A program made the translations under genes and the position numbers. Positions 43,471 through 53,224 of a stretch of 64,000 nucleotides of DNA are shown here, one piece after another. The stretch is from Lachnospiraceae bacterium (GTDB taxonomy: Bacteria > Bacillota > Clostridia > Lachnospirales > Lachnospiraceae). The notes beneath the pieces are model-generated. The model did no database searches and was not told the origin of the DNA. It worked only from the letters and a program-made list of their open reading frames with translations. Positions within the stretch are counted from its first letter, which is position 1. Each line of letters opens with the position of its first letter. Location of the stretch: NCBI GenBank assembly GCA_022791755.1, contig JAAVZR010000014.1, positions 87,746-151,745 of the forward strand, in the 5' to 3' direction.

Positions 43471-44295
43471 CTATTCCTCGCTCCATTCGATGGCCACACC
43501 GGTGGCGTTGGGTCCCACATGGGAGGAGACAATCAGATTCAGCGCAGCCTCGCTGTCACTCCTTACCAGCTCTTTGCATTTTCCAAAGAGATCCTCGTTT
43601 CCCACATAGATAGCGCCCAGGCGGGTCACCGGACGGCTCTCGGTGATCCGCTTGATATTCTGCAAGGCGATATGTAAGCCCCGGCTCTTCTTATGCGGCT
43701 CGATACGGCCGTCCTTCATGGTAAGGATCACCTTGATATCGAGAAAATCACCGATCTTGCCCACGGCCGGAGAGACGCGGCCGCCCTGCACCAGATATTT
43801 GAAATCGTCCACCACAAAAAAGACGTCGATCCGTCCGACTCTCCTGCGTATCCCGGCCGCGGTCTCCGAGAGAGTCTTTCCCTGCCGTCTCATTTCAACG
43901 GCGTCCATGCAGAGAAATCCGCTGCCCAGGGAAGCGCTCAGAGAATCGATCACTTCAATGGCGGCGTCAGGATACTGTTCCTTCAGATCCTGTGCCGTCA
44001 TACATATGGTATTATGAGAGCCGCTTAAGCCGGAGGAGACGGTGATACATAATATATCCTTTCCGGCCTGAAGCGTCTCCTCAAAGCGCCGGTGCACCAG
44101 GTCAGGATTCACGCCGGATGTATAGGCCCTGCGATGCTTAAGCTGTTCAAAAAACTCTTCCCGGGTCAGATTTCTTTCGTCACCGTAGATCGTGTTTTCT
44201 TCAAAATAGTAATACTGAGGCAGGACTGAAACCTCCCCGGCCCAGGAGTCCGGCAGGTCCACATCTCCGTCGGTGAAAATGACAAATTCTCTCAT
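43471..44295 (-). CDS. DegV family fatty-acid-binding protein
   Basis: The 274-residue product starts MREFVIFTDGDVDLPDSW and has AYTSGVNPDLV, ITVSSGLSGSHNT, IEVIDSLSASLGSGFL and the C-terminal VSSHVGPNATGVA, all DegV signatures. DegV (FakB-like) proteins bind a fatty acid and present it for phosphorylation by FakA; no fakA is in the window. The start is set at 44295 by AGAGGTG eight bases upstream. gpsA, plsY and a thioesterase nearby also belong to lipid metabolism. Confidence 0.9.
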   Translation of the reverse strand: MREFVIFTDGDVDLPDSWAGEVSVLPQYYYFEENTIYGDERNLTREEFFEQLKHRRAYTSGVNPDLVHRRFEETLQAGKDILCITVSSGLSGSHNTICMTAQDLKEQYPDAAIEVIDSLSASLGSGFLCMDAVEMRRQGKTLSETAAGIRRRVGRIDVFFVVDDFKYLVQGGRVSPAVGKIGDFLDIKVILTMKDGRIEPHKKSRGLHIALQNIKRITESRPVTRLGAIYVGNEDLFGKCKELVRSDSEAALNLIVSSHVGPNATGVAIEWSEE

Positions 44296-44388
44296 AAATG
44301 ACACCTCTCTTCCACTGTCGCCTCTGTCCTCAGGGCAGAACAACGCATACAGAAAAGCTCTTCGCTTCTTATCCGCATTCCGCCGGAC

Positions 44389-45414
44389 TCACTGCGGCCT
44401 TCCTTCCCAGCACAGATTTGCGTTCTCCACGCATCTGTCGCGAAGCATCAGGTCCCGCAGGCAGTCCGCCGGGGATTTTCCGTCAAAAAGCACCTCATTG
44501 ATACTCTCTGTAATGGGCATGGCCACATGAAAGCGTCTTGAAAGCGCCAGCCCTGCCTTCGCCGCATAGACGCCTTCCACCACCATATTAACCTCTTTCA
44601 TGGCCTCTTTTGCGCTTAATCCCTGCCCGATCAGAATTCCGGCACGGCGGTTGCGGCTGTGCATACTGGCGCAGGTCACCACCAGATCTCCGATCCCGGA
44701 CAGACCGTAGAGCGTCTCCGTGCGGGCGCCCATGGCCAGAGCCAGGCGGGTGATCTCCGCCATACCACGGGTAATCAGAGCCGCTTTCGTATTATCGCCG
44801 TATCCCAGGCCATCGGCGATTCCGGCTGCCAGGGCTATGACATTTTTCAGAGCGCCGCCTATCTCCACTCCCACCACATCCGGGTTGGTGTAGACCCGGA
44901 AGGAATCGCACATAAAGAGGTTCTGCACCGTCTCCGCCACCTGCCGGCAGTGGGCCGCCGCCACACAGGTGGTGGGAATTCCCCGTCCCACCTCCTCGGC
45001 ATGGCTGGGACCCGACAGCACCGCCACCTGCGCCTGCGGCAGCTCCTCCTCGATCTGCCGGCTCAGCGTCTTTAAGCTCTCCTCCTCGATCCCTTTGGCC
45101 ACATTGACCACGATCTGTCCCTTTCTAACAGAAGAGGCGGAGGCCCGGGCCAGTGTACGGATATGGATCGAGGAGGCGGCCAAGACAATAAGATCCGGAG
45201 CGCTTCCCCCGCAGGCCCAATGAAGATCCGGCGTCACTAAAATCGCGGAGGGGATCTCCACGTCAGGCAGGACCGGATTGCGCCGCGTTCTCTCCAGCGT
45301 GGCCGCCTTTTCCTCCGTAGAAGACCAGAGGATCACCTCGTGACCGTTTTTATGAAGCAAAAGCGCCAGAGCCGTCCCGTATGAGCCGGAGCCCAGAATA
45401 CTCACTCTTGCCAT
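44389..45414 (-). CDS. gpsA: Glycerol-3-phosphate dehydrogenase (NAD(P)+)
   Basis: The 341-residue product has the NAD-binding start VSILGSGSYGTALALLLHKNG, VAVLSGPSHAEEVGRGIPT, the GALKNVIALAAGIADGLGYG block with the catalytic Lys, and GLSGIGDLVVTC. It reduces dihydroxyacetone phosphate to sn-glycerol-3-phosphate, the substrate of PlsY. GGAGGG precedes the start. The plsY stop lies one base before. Confidence 0.96.
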   Translation of the reverse strand: MARVSILGSGSYGTALALLLHKNGHEVILWSSTEEKAATLERTRRNPVLPDVEIPSAILVTPDLHWACGGSAPDLIVLAASSIHIRTLARASASSVRKGQIVVNVAKGIEEESLKTLSRQIEEELPQAQVAVLSGPSHAEEVGRGIPTTCVAAAHCRQVAETVQNLFMCDSFRVYTNPDVVGVEIGGALKNVIALAAGIADGLGYGDNTKAALITRGMAEITRLALAMGARTETLYGLSGIGDLVVTCASMHSRNRRAGILIGQGLSAKEAMKEVNMVVEGVYAAKAGLALSRRFHVAMPITESINEVLFDGKSPADCLRDLMLRDRCVENANLCWEGRPQ

Positions 45415-45415
45415 A

Positions 45416-46072
45416 TCAGCCCTCCTTTTTCCTATGAAAGCTCAGCCGGTTTTCCTTTCCCTGAAGCAGACGGCCGATATTGGCACGGTGACGCCAGTAC
45501 GCCAGCGCCGCAATCAGAGCCATAATCACCGTGGCCTCCCGGTAACAGGCTTCCGATAAGGGCGGCGACAGCTCCCGCCCCCACATAAGCCACAGAATAA
45601 GAAGCACGCCTTCCACCACCAGAGAGCCCAAAGACACATAGCGCGTCAGGACAATCGGCATCACAAAAGCCAGAATGCAGATCACAAGGATGCGCCAGTC
45701 AAAAAAAGCACACAAAATCCCTGCCGTGGCAGCGATCCCCTTGCCTCCTTTAAATCCCAGATAGAATGGGTAGTTATGGCCCAGAATGACGCCAAAGCCG
45801 CCATAGAGCATCAGCATCAGCGCCATCTCCGGCAGAATCCTGCCATAGAAGAGACGCAGAATCACACAGAGAACGAAAGCCTTCCCGAAATCGCCCAGGA
45901 ATACGGCGATTCCCGCTTTCGGCCCCAGCACCCGCAGGGCGTTGGTCGTACCGGAATTGCCGCTGCCTTTGGTGCGTATATCTGTTTTCATCATCCTACC
46001 CACAAAATAACCGGTCTGAAGCAGACCGAACAGATAGCCCAGAACAAGACACAGGATACGATGTCCGATCAT
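45416..46072 (-). CDS. plsY: Acyl-phosphate:glycerol-3-phosphate acyltransferase PlsY
   Basis: The 218-residue product is a polytopic membrane protein with the PlsY motifs: [52 protein letters not shown]. It transfers an acyl group from acyl phosphate to glycerol-3-phosphate, the first step of phospholipid synthesis. It overlaps the der 3' end by four bases and is followed by gpsA, giving a der-plsY-gpsA unit. Confidence 0.95.
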   Translation of the reverse strand: MIGHRILCLVLGYLFGLLQTGYFVGRMMKTDIRTKGSGNSGTTNALRVLGPKAGIAVFLGDFGKAFVLCVILRLFYGRILPEMALMLMLYGGFGVILGHNYPFYLGFKGGKGIAATAGILCAFFDWRILVICILAFVMPIVLTRYVSLGSLVVEGVLLILWLMWGRELSPPLSEACYREATVIMALIAALAYWRHRANIGRLLQGKENRLSFHRKKEG

Positions 46073-47400
46073 GAATTTTTCTCCGTCCTTTCGCGAATCA
46101 GGAACTTCAGGGAAGTTCCTCTAAAACCAAAGGCGTTGCGAATCTGATTTTCCAGATAACGGGTGTAGGAAAAATGCATCAGCTCTCTGTCGTTGACAAA
46201 AATCACAAAGGTGGGCGGCTTCACCGCCACCTGAGTGATATAGAAGAGCTTCAGACGCTTCCCCTTATCCGACGGGGGCTGCTGCATGGCCACTGCCTCC
46301 ATCATGATCTCGTTCAGAACACCTGTAGCCACCCGCTGGTTCTGATTTTCCAGCACCACATCAATATACTCAAACAATTTTGGCAGACGCTGGCCTGTCT
46401 CAGCCGAGATAAACAGCACCTCTGCGTAGGGCATGAAGGAAAGCATCTCCCGTATTCTGGCCGTAAACCGATTGACGCTCTTATTATCCTTATTCGGTAC
46501 CGCGTCCCACTTATTCACGGCAATGATAATGCCCTTTCCCCGCTCATGGGCGATACCGGCGATCTTCGTGTCCTGATCCGTCACCCCTTCCAATGCGTCG
46601 ATGACCAAAACCACCACATCTGCCCTCTCCACCGCCGAAACCGTGCGGATGATGCTGTATCTCTCCAGCTCCTCCTTGATCTTATTCTTGCGGCGCAGGC
46701 CGGCCGTGTCGATGAAAATATATTCCCGGCCATTTCTCCGGATGGCCGTGTCCACAGCGTCCCTGGTCGTACCGGCGATATCGGAGACAATGACCCGGTT
46801 CTCTCCCAACAGCTTATTTATAATAGAAGATTTCCCCACATTGGGTTTTCCCACGATGGCGACACGGGGCCTGTCGTCCTCGCTCTCCGTATCGCTGCCG
46901 GGAGCAAAATGGGACACCACCTCATCCAGAAGATCGCCCAGGCCCAGCCGGGAGGCCGCCGAGACGGCAAAGGGATCGCCTATCCCCAGATTATAAAACT
47001 CATAGACATCCGGCATCATCTTCTGATAGGCGTCCACCTTATTGACTGCCAGGACCACAGGCTTGCCGGAACGGCGCAGCATGTCCGCCACCTTGGAATC
47101 GGCATCCGTGAGTCCCTGGCGCACATCGGTCATAAACACAATCACATCTGCCGTGTCGATGGCGATCTGCGCCTGCTCCCGCATCTGCGACAGAATAATG
47201 TCCTTCGTGTCCGGCTCGATGCCGCCGGTATCCACCAGAGTAAACTGATGGTTCAGCCAGGTGCACTCCGCATAGATCCGGTCTCTGGTCACGCCGGGCG
47301 TATCCTTGACAATGGAAATACGGTCGCCGGCCAGCACATTAAACAGCGTCGACTTGCCTACATTCGGGCGGCCTACCACCGCCACAATGGGTTTACTCAT
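46069..47400 (-). CDS. der: Ribosome biogenesis GTPase Der (EngA)
   Basis: The 443-residue protein has two tandem GTPase domains ([26 protein letters not shown]; then [27 protein letters not shown]) and a C-terminal KH-like domain. Der is needed for 50S assembly. ATG at 47400 is supported by AAGGAG seven bases upstream and by the family start [17 protein letters not shown]. It starts two bases from the DUF512 stop codon. Confidence 0.97.
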   Translation of the reverse strand: MSKPIVAVVGRPNVGKSTLFNVLAGDRISIVKDTPGVTRDRIYAECTWLNHQFTLVDTGGIEPDTKDIILSQMREQAQIAIDTADVIVFMTDVRQGLTDADSKVADMLRRSGKPVVLAVNKVDAYQKMMPDVYEFYNLGIGDPFAVSAASRLGLGDLLDEVVSHFAPGSDTESEDDRPRVAIVGKPNVGKSSIINKLLGENRVIVSDIAGTTRDAVDTAIRRNGREYIFIDTAGLRRKNKIKEELERYSIIRTVSAVERADVVVLVIDALEGVTDQDTKIAGIAHERGKGIIIAVNKWDAVPNKDNKSVNRFTARIREMLSFMPYAEVLFISAETGQRLPKLFEYIDVVLENQNQRVATGVLNEIMMEAVAMQQPPSDKGKRLKLFYITQVAVKPPTFVIFVNDRELMHFSYTRYLENQIRNAFGFRGTSLKFLIRERTEKNS

Positions 47401-47401
47401 T

Positions 47402-48781
47402 CTAACACTCCTTATTTTCATAAGGGCGATATTCCTCCGCCCGTCCTCTCACAGCCCCCTTCTGCGGGGCTTTTACGATACTGTCTATCAAATCATATCC
47501 GCTTGATTTTACAATATCCACCGAGACTTGTAAAGCCCTTTCCACCTGACCCACGGTGATATCGTCCAAAAATACGTCCTCCCCGCTGCGAAGCATCACC
47601 GAAGGGAGCAAAAGCCTCTCTCCCAGGGGCTGCCCCTGTAACTGACGGATCAGATCCTGTCCCGTCAAAAGCCCGGCCACCGTGATGGAGGGACCGAAGA
47701 AATCGTTACGGATCTGGTGGAGGTGTACCTGAATACCGGGATATTTCTCCCGGACCTTATGGAGGATTTGTCCCATATAGCCCCAGGCCAGCTGTCCGGT
47801 GGCCAGAGAAAGCTCCGCCTGCCTTTCATCCCCCTCCATGGATCCCAATGCCTCCTCCACCTCATCCAGAAGCAGACGCACCATTCCCACGCCGTTCTCC
47901 AGCTGCAGATAACCGTCATAGCGGTCTGCCCCTGGCATGGGGCGTCCGGCCAGGATATAGAACTCGTCGCTGGCCTGTACAAAATGAACGCCATGCTGCC
48001 CATGGATTTTGTTCTGCCAGCCTTCGATCTGGTCGATGACAGCCCCCGCCTGCTCTTTGTCAAAGCCGGTCAGAGGATAAAGCCCCTCCCTGTATTTCGT
48101 AAGCCCCACCGGCACCACGGACAGACTGCGCATATGGGGCAGGAAGCGTGCCAGATCACCGATGGTCCGGTCCAGCTGCTCCTTATCATTGAGTCCCGGA
48201 CATAACACAATCTGTCCGTTCATCTCGATCCCCGCCTCGTAGAGCGCCTGCATTTTCGTCAGCACATCGCCGGCAAAGCGGTTATTGAGCATCTTACAGC
48301 GAAGCTGCGGGTCCGTGGCATGGACCGAGATATTGATGGGCGCCAGATGAAAACGGATGATCCGCTCCAGATCCCGCTCGCTCATATTGGTCAGCGTAAT
48401 ATAATTGCCCTGCAAAAAAGAGAGGCGGGAATCATCGTCCTTAAAATAGAGCGTTTCCCGCATCCCCGGCGGCATCTGATCGATGAAGCAGAATACGCAC
48501 CGGTTACGGCAAGATTTATACTCGTCCATCAGCCCCGACTCAAAAACCAGCCCCAGATCCTCCTCCGGCTCCTTTTCGATCTCCAGAAGCCACTCCTCCC
48601 CGTCCGGCTTTGCGATCAAAACCTCCAGGTAGCTGTCGCCGGTATAGAACCGGTAATCAAAAATATCCTCTATCTCATTGCCGTCAATGGCTAACAGCCG
48701 GTCGCCCGGGCAAATCTCCAGCTCTGCTGCCACGCTTTCCGGCTCTACGGCCGTAATCAGATGCCCTTTTTGTTTCTCCAC
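47402..48781 (-). CDS. DUF512 radical-SAM-like iron-sulfur protein with PDZ domain
   Basis: The 459-residue product has an N-terminal PDZ segment ([23 protein letters not shown]), a radical-SAM-type Cys cluster [18 protein letters not shown], and the DUF512 region with PLTGFDKEQ. The start is GTG at 48781 with GGGAG eight bases upstream. The family is widespread in Clostridia next to der, as here, and its reaction is unknown. The linkage to Der suggests a role in ribosome or RNA metabolism, which is inference. Confidence 0.85.
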   Translation of the reverse strand: MEKQKGHLITAVEPESVAAELEICPGDRLLAIDGNEIEDIFDYRFYTGDSYLEVLIAKPDGEEWLLEIEKEPEEDLGLVFESGLMDEYKSCRNRCVFCFIDQMPPGMRETLYFKDDDSRLSFLQGNYITLTNMSERDLERIIRFHLAPINISVHATDPQLRCKMLNNRFAGDVLTKMQALYEAGIEMNGQIVLCPGLNDKEQLDRTIGDLARFLPHMRSLSVVPVGLTKYREGLYPLTGFDKEQAGAVIDQIEGWQNKIHGQHGVHFVQASDEFYILAGRPMPGADRYDGYLQLENGVGMVRLLLDEVEEALGSMEGDERQAELSLATGQLAWGYMGQILHKVREKYPGIQVHLHQIRNDFFGPSITVAGLLTGQDLIRQLQGQPLGERLLLPSVMLRSGEDVFLDDITVGQVERALQVSVDIVKSSGYDLIDSIVKAPQKGAVRGRAEEYRPYENKEC

Positions 48782-48885
48782 GAAAAAATCTCCCTGGCAT
48801 TCCCTTTCTCTTCCTATTCGTTCCGTATCCCATGATAGCAGGCTTTTGGGATTTTGTAAAGGAAAGGACCGTATTTCGATTGCAC

Positions 48886-48914
48886 AAAAACAGCGCCCCC
48901 AAAGAGGCGCTGTT
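48886..48914 (-). terminator. Terminator after the MATE/small-ORF unit
   Basis: AACAGCGCC (48889-48897) pairs with GGCGCTGTT (48906-48914). On the minus strand the stem is followed by TTTTTG. Confidence 0.85.
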
Positions 48915-48936
48915 CCCGCTCACCGGCTGCTAACAG

Positions 48937-49116
48937 TCAGATCATCACTTTAAACATTCCATGTCTGTTACAATATGCATAAATCATACCATGCCCCTTT
49001 TTCCTGAACCGCACGGATATCCCCTGCTCCGGGTACAGCTTCACCAAATCCAGCGAATCTGATGTCACATAGGCGATAAATGAAGCATAAACCGCTCTCC
49101 TCGCCCGCCGCGTCAC
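48937..49116 (-). CDS. Small basic protein translationally coupled to the MATE gene
   Basis: I do not recognise a family. A 59-residue frame starts with GTG overlapping the MATE stop codon (GTGA overlap) and ends before the terminator. The product is basic and has protein-like composition: residues about 2-25 hold RRARRAVYASFIAYVTSDSL, followed by VKLYPEQGISVRFRKKGHG and a C-terminal YAYCNRHGMFKVMI. The four-base overlap and the position before the terminator favour a real gene over chance. Confidence 0.5.
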   Translation of the reverse strand: MTRRARRAVYASFIAYVTSDSLDLVKLYPEQGISVRFRKKGHGMIYAYCNRHGMFKVMI

Positions 49117-50498
49117 AGCGCTTTCTTCTTCCAGTTCCCCAGGCGATAGAATATGTATGTGATCAACGCGCCCAACAGCCAGGAGCAGAGCATGGAAATC
49201 CACAGGCACTGGTATCTTCCATCGGGAAACGCCGGCGTCTTTGACAGGTATACCAGACCATAGGCCAGGGGAACCCGGATGACCACCGTGGCGATCAGGG
49301 AAATCCACATGGGCGTCACCGTATCCCCGGCGCCTCTCATCACGCCCGACAGACTCTGAGTCACTGCCACCGCGATATAGCCCACAGCCAGAATCTTCAT
49401 CATATCGGCGCTCAAAACCGCCAGCTCTCTGGTATTGGTAAAAATCCCCATCAGATACGGACCAAACAACAGAATCAGTCCCGTGATCACAGCGGAGGTA
49501 CACGCCGCGATCAGCGTCCCCTGCCTGGCGCCCTGTTTCACCCGGTCATACCGGCCGGCTCCCACATTCTGTCCGGCATAGGTGGTCATGGCTGTGCCAA
49601 AGGAAAAATTCGGCATCATGGCAAAGCCGTCCACTCGCATGATAATGACATTGGCAGCAATAATCATCTCGCCAAAGCTGTTGGTCAGCGACTGTACCAC
49701 CACCATGGCCATGGAGAAGATCGCCTGGGTCAGACCCGAGGGAAGTCCCAGGCGAATGACTGTCTTTATGTTCTCTTTATCCGGCTTAAAGTATGTACGG
49801 TTCATATCAAACAGATCCGTCATCCGGCACAGCTTTATCATACACAGGACGGCGGAGACCATCTGAGCGATGACCGTAGCCAGAGCCACCCCTGCCACTC
49901 CCATCTGAAATCCGGCCACAAACCACACATCCAGCACGATATTGATCACCGTAGCCACCAGCAGATAGACCAGAGCTGACAGCGAATCTCCCAGGCCCCG
50001 CAAAATCCCGCACAGAATATTATAGTAGGCCAGCCCGGCGATCCCCAGCAGAAGAATCATCAGATAAGAAGTACACCAGTCTATGATACTGGGCGGCGTA
50101 TCCAGCATTTCCAGCGCCGGGCGGATCGCCACGGAGCCTAACACCATCAAAAGGATGGACGCCACCGCCGTCAGCGTGATCGAGCTTCCTATGGTCTTGG
50201 AAAGATTCTCCCTGTCTCTGGAGCCAAAGTACTGGGACACCATGATACCGGCTCCCATGGAGATCCCCACGAACAGCACCAGCAGCAGATTAAAGATGGG
50301 GCCCGCGCTTCCTACCGCCGCCAGCGCATTATCGCCCACATATTTCCCCACCACAATGCTGTCTACTGTATTATAGAGCTGCTGGGCAATATTGCCGATC
50401 AGCATGGGGACCGTGAACATCACAATTTTTTCCCATGGCCTCCCCTCGGTCATGTCCACCTGTCCAAACAGGCGTTTGATCTTCTCTAACATATTCAT
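49113..50498 (-). CDS. MATE family efflux transporter
   Basis: The 461-residue product has twelve hydrophobic segments and MATE blocks: VMFTVPMLIGNIAQQLYNTVDSIVVGKYVG, GISMGAGIMVSQYFGSRDRE and GAGDTVTPMWIS. MATE proteins export drugs or metabolites using Na+ or H+ gradients. AGAGGG precedes the start. An XRE-type regulator gene lies 66 bases upstream on the same strand and may regulate it; the substrate is unknown. Confidence 0.93.
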   Translation of the reverse strand: MNMLEKIKRLFGQVDMTEGRPWEKIVMFTVPMLIGNIAQQLYNTVDSIVVGKYVGDNALAAVGSAGPIFNLLLVLFVGISMGAGIMVSQYFGSRDRENLSKTIGSSITLTAVASILLMVLGSVAIRPALEMLDTPPSIIDWCTSYLMILLLGIAGLAYYNILCGILRGLGDSLSALVYLLVATVINIVLDVWFVAGFQMGVAGVALATVIAQMVSAVLCMIKLCRMTDLFDMNRTYFKPDKENIKTVIRLGLPSGLTQAIFSMAMVVVQSLTNSFGEMIIAANVIIMRVDGFAMMPNFSFGTAMTTYAGQNVGAGRYDRVKQGARQGTLIAACTSAVITGLILLFGPYLMGIFTNTRELAVLSADMMKILAVGYIAVAVTQSLSGVMRGAGDTVTPMWISLIATVVIRVPLAYGLVYLSKTPAFPDGRYQCLWISMLCSWLLGALITYIFYRLGNWKKKAL

Positions 50499-50564
50499 CC
50501 CTCTTTCTCTCTAATGTACTATCCGCCATTTTAGACGATTCCGGATAAATATGCAAGGGTTTTT

Positions 50565-51560
50565 CTATATCTCTTTTTTCTCCAGCATATCGGCGGCGGC
50601 GCATACGGCCCCAAAGAGCACTCCCGCCACCACCCACACGATCCAGCTGTACCTCCAGTTATTTGTAGCCAGGCTGTATCCCAGAAAAAGGGCCGTGACC
50701 AGACACCAGTAAATTCTGGCCACAGGCCCTCTGCGACCGCGCCTTCTCTTTTCTCTTGCGGTATATTCTCCTTCCTGCAAAAGCTTGCGCATACTTTCCT
50801 CTTTAATCCCTGCCATAATCAGAAGAGCTACTCCCAGCGCCACTATAACCAGTGTTCCGCACAGCCCTGCCGTATAGGCGAACGTCGTATCGGCCATAAA
50901 GCTGCTGGCAAAGAGAGGTACTGCCGAGAGAATACACATACACACACCCACGATATTACATCGAAGGTAGGTGCTCTGAAACCGCTGCCTCTGTTCCCGT
51001 ACCATTCCGGACACGCCGTATTCCGTCTCAAAATTTTCCGTTTCCAGATACAGAAAAGGCTTTGTCTTCATCCCGCAGGATATATATATGGCCGTCGCCA
51101 TGGCTACCATTAGAAGCATCACGATCATCCCCAGGCCGCCGGCCAGATTTTCAGAAAATCTCTCTTTCATGCCCCCGGACAGGGAACCCATCAAGAATAA
51201 GCACACCGGCGACAGGATACACAGCCCCGTCGCCAGAGCGATCCAGCCGGAGGTCTGTCTTTTGACCTCCAGAAATCTCTGGGCTTCTTCCATAGAAACA
51301 CGTCTCACCGGCCCTGACGACATCTCCGCCGCTTGTGCCACATCCCGCTTTGTCTCATCTTCCATCTCATCCTTCAAAAGATAGTCCGTACTTACGCCGA
51401 AAAGCTGGCTCATTTGTAAAATCCTCTCCAGGTCCGGTATGGACTGGGCGCCCTCCCACTTGGATACGGATTGCCTTGTGACTCTCAGCTGTTCAGCCAA
51501 TTCCTCCTGAGACCACCCGTTTTTCTTTCTCAGCTGAATGATTTTGTCTGCTAATATCAT
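50565..51560 (-). CDS. XRE-family regulator with C-terminal membrane domain
   Basis: The 331-residue product has an HTH_3 domain at residues 5-60 (LRKKNGWSQEELAEQLRVTRQSVSKWE) and a C-terminal half with about five to six membrane segments. This membrane-bound XRE arrangement is common in Bacillota next to transporters and suggests sensing at the membrane. A Lys/Arg-rich loop (EKRRRGRRGP) interrupts the last segments. It is the first gene of a unit with the MATE exporter. Confidence 0.85.
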   Translation of the reverse strand: MILADKIIQLRKKNGWSQEELAEQLRVTRQSVSKWEGAQSIPDLERILQMSQLFGVSTDYLLKDEMEDETKRDVAQAAEMSSGPVRRVSMEEAQRFLEVKRQTSGWIALATGLCILSPVCLFLMGSLSGGMKERFSENLAGGLGMIVMLLMVAMATAIYISCGMKTKPFLYLETENFETEYGVSGMVREQRQRFQSTYLRCNIVGVCMCILSAVPLFASSFMADTTFAYTAGLCGTLVIVALGVALLIMAGIKEESMRKLLQEGEYTAREKRRRGRRGPVARIYWCLVTALFLGYSLATNNWRYSWIVWVVAGVLFGAVCAAADMLEKKEI

Positions 51561-51789
51561 GCTCTTTCATTTCCTTTCCTGCTTTGTACTTTTTCGTCAC
51601 ACAGTCCAATCGCAGCTCCTCTGTGCCGTCGTCAGACCGATGCTCTGCGACAAGGATAGCAAATTCTCCGCTTTCCTGCCACCAAGCTGCCCTGTCAATT
51701 TGTCAACTGCCGGTTGCATCCCCATAATTCGGCTGAATAAAGCTGCCACCGAACGGAATAAAAGACCTTTTTTCTTTATCGAAAACCGC

Positions 51790-51818
51790 TTGACGCTGTC
51801 CCGTCCAACGTATAAAAT
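51790..51818 (+). promoter_or_regulatory. Promoter of the PRPP synthetase gene
   Basis: TTGACG (51790-51795), a 17-base spacer and TAAAAT (51813-51818) lie on the plus strand, about 75 bases upstream of the start. The rest of the 330-base gap between the XRE gene and this gene shows no other clear feature. Confidence 0.7.
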
Positions 51819-51893
51819 GTAAATATCAAGAAATTTTCGGAATCATTTCCGATCTCGTATCAAAGTATACCATAGATGATCTGGGAGGAAAAC

Positions 51894-53111
51894 ATGGAAC
51901 AGACCTATTCGTATCACAGTAAAGTCCCTATCGCTCCACTGAAAATCTGCGCAATGGAGAACTGCATCGGCTTTGCTAAAGAGGTGGACGCACAGATTCG
52001 GGATATGCGCCAGGAAGACGGCGATGCCGTAATGGCCAGAAAAGCACAGGGCTCCTTTTACGGCTATGACGCCGACACCTATATGGTGAGAAACCACATG
52101 TCCCGCTTTGGTACCGGCGAAGGGAAGGCCACCCTTCTGGATTCCGTCCGCGGAACCGATCTCTATATTATCACGGATGTGATTAATCACAGCTTAAGCT
52201 ATACCGTATGCGGCCATACCCACTACATGTCCCCCGACGACCACTACCAGGACCTGAAACGTATCATCTCTGTCTGTGTGGCGCACGCCCATCGTGTCAA
52301 TGTAGTCATGCCATTTTTATACGAGGGACGCCAGCACCGGCGGACCAAACGGGAATCCCTGGACTGTGCTTTCGCTCTCGAGGAGCTCATCGATATGGGG
52401 GTAAAGAACATCATCACCTTCGATGCCCATGATCCCCGTATCACCAATGCCGTTCCTCTCCATGGTCTGGATAACTATATGCCGACCTACCAGTTTTTCA
52501 AAGCGATCTTTGATCGGGATTCCGGCCTCAATATCGATAAAGAACATCTGATGATCATCAGCCCCGACGAGGGGGCCATGGACCGCGCCGTGTATTTTGC
52601 CAATAACCTGGGCGTGGATATGGGCATGTTCTATAAGCGCCGCGACTACTCCCAGGTGATCGGCGGCAAAAATCCCATCGTAGCCCATGAATTTCTGGGA
52701 GCCAGTGTGGAGAATAAGACCGTTATCATCATCGACGATATGATTTCCTCCGGCGACAGTATGCTTGACACTTCCCGGGAGCTAAAGGAGAGGGGGGCCA
52801 GCAAGGTCATTATCTGCTGCACCTTCGGTCTGTTCACCAGCGGCCTGGAAAAATTCGACGAATTCCATAAAAAGGGCTTCATCGACTATGTGGTGACGAC
52901 CAATCTGAATTACCGGGACCCTGCTCTTCTGACGAAGCCCTGGTACATTGAAGCCGATATGAGCAGCTTCACCGCTCTGATTATCAATACCATGAATCAT
53001 GACACCGGTATGAGCGCAGCCCTTGATCCCACCATGAAGATCCAGAAGCTGATCGCAGAGTACAACTCCCGCATTAAAGAATTCACACAGTTGAAGCTGG
53101 ATCTGGAATGA
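51894..53111 (+). CDS. prs: Ribose-phosphate pyrophosphokinase-like protein
   Basis: The 405-residue product has the PRPP synthetase features: THYMSPDDHYQDLKRIISV, VMPFLYEGRQHRR, DAHDPRITNAVP and the PRPP-binding loop VIIIDDMISSGDSML. PRPP feeds nucleotide, histidine and tryptophan synthesis. It is longer than typical Prs (about 310-320) and has a divergent N-terminal part, like the long class seen in Lachnospiraceae. ATG at 51894 is set by GGGAGG five bases upstream. It forms its own transcript, with promoter and terminator. Confidence 0.85.
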   Translation: MEQTYSYHSKVPIAPLKICAMENCIGFAKEVDAQIRDMRQEDGDAVMARKAQGSFYGYDADTYMVRNHMSRFGTGEGKATLLDSVRGTDLYIITDVINHSLSYTVCGHTHYMSPDDHYQDLKRIISVCVAHAHRVNVVMPFLYEGRQHRRTKRESLDCAFALEELIDMGVKNIITFDAHDPRITNAVPLHGLDNYMPTYQFFKAIFDRDSGLNIDKEHLMIISPDEGAMDRAVYFANNLGVDMGMFYKRRDYSQVIGGKNPIVAHEFLGASVENKTVIIIDDMISSGDSMLDTSRELKERGASKVIICCTFGLFTSGLEKFDEFHKKGFIDYVVTTNLNYRDPALLTKPWYIEADMSSFTALIINTMNHDTGMSAALDPTMKIQKLIAEYNSRIKEFTQLKLDLE

Positions 53112-53143
53112 CGGCAGAAATTCCTTCCCATGATCCATATCAC

Positions 53144-53193
53144 AAAGACAGGACCCGTGGCATAAATCGCCCGGATATCCTGTCTTTCTTTTT
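53144..53193 (+). terminator. Terminator after the PRPP synthetase gene
   Basis: AAAGACAGGA (53144-53153) pairs with TCCTGTCTTT (53178-53187), followed by CTTTTTTG on the plus strand. Confidence 0.85.
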
Positions 53194-53224
53194 TGTCCGT
53201 ATCTTTCTCTTTTGTCCGGATTTC

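Noticed and set aside
46174..47559. 461-codon plus-strand frame opposite der
   Set aside because: Antisense shadow; der is fully conserved on the other strand.
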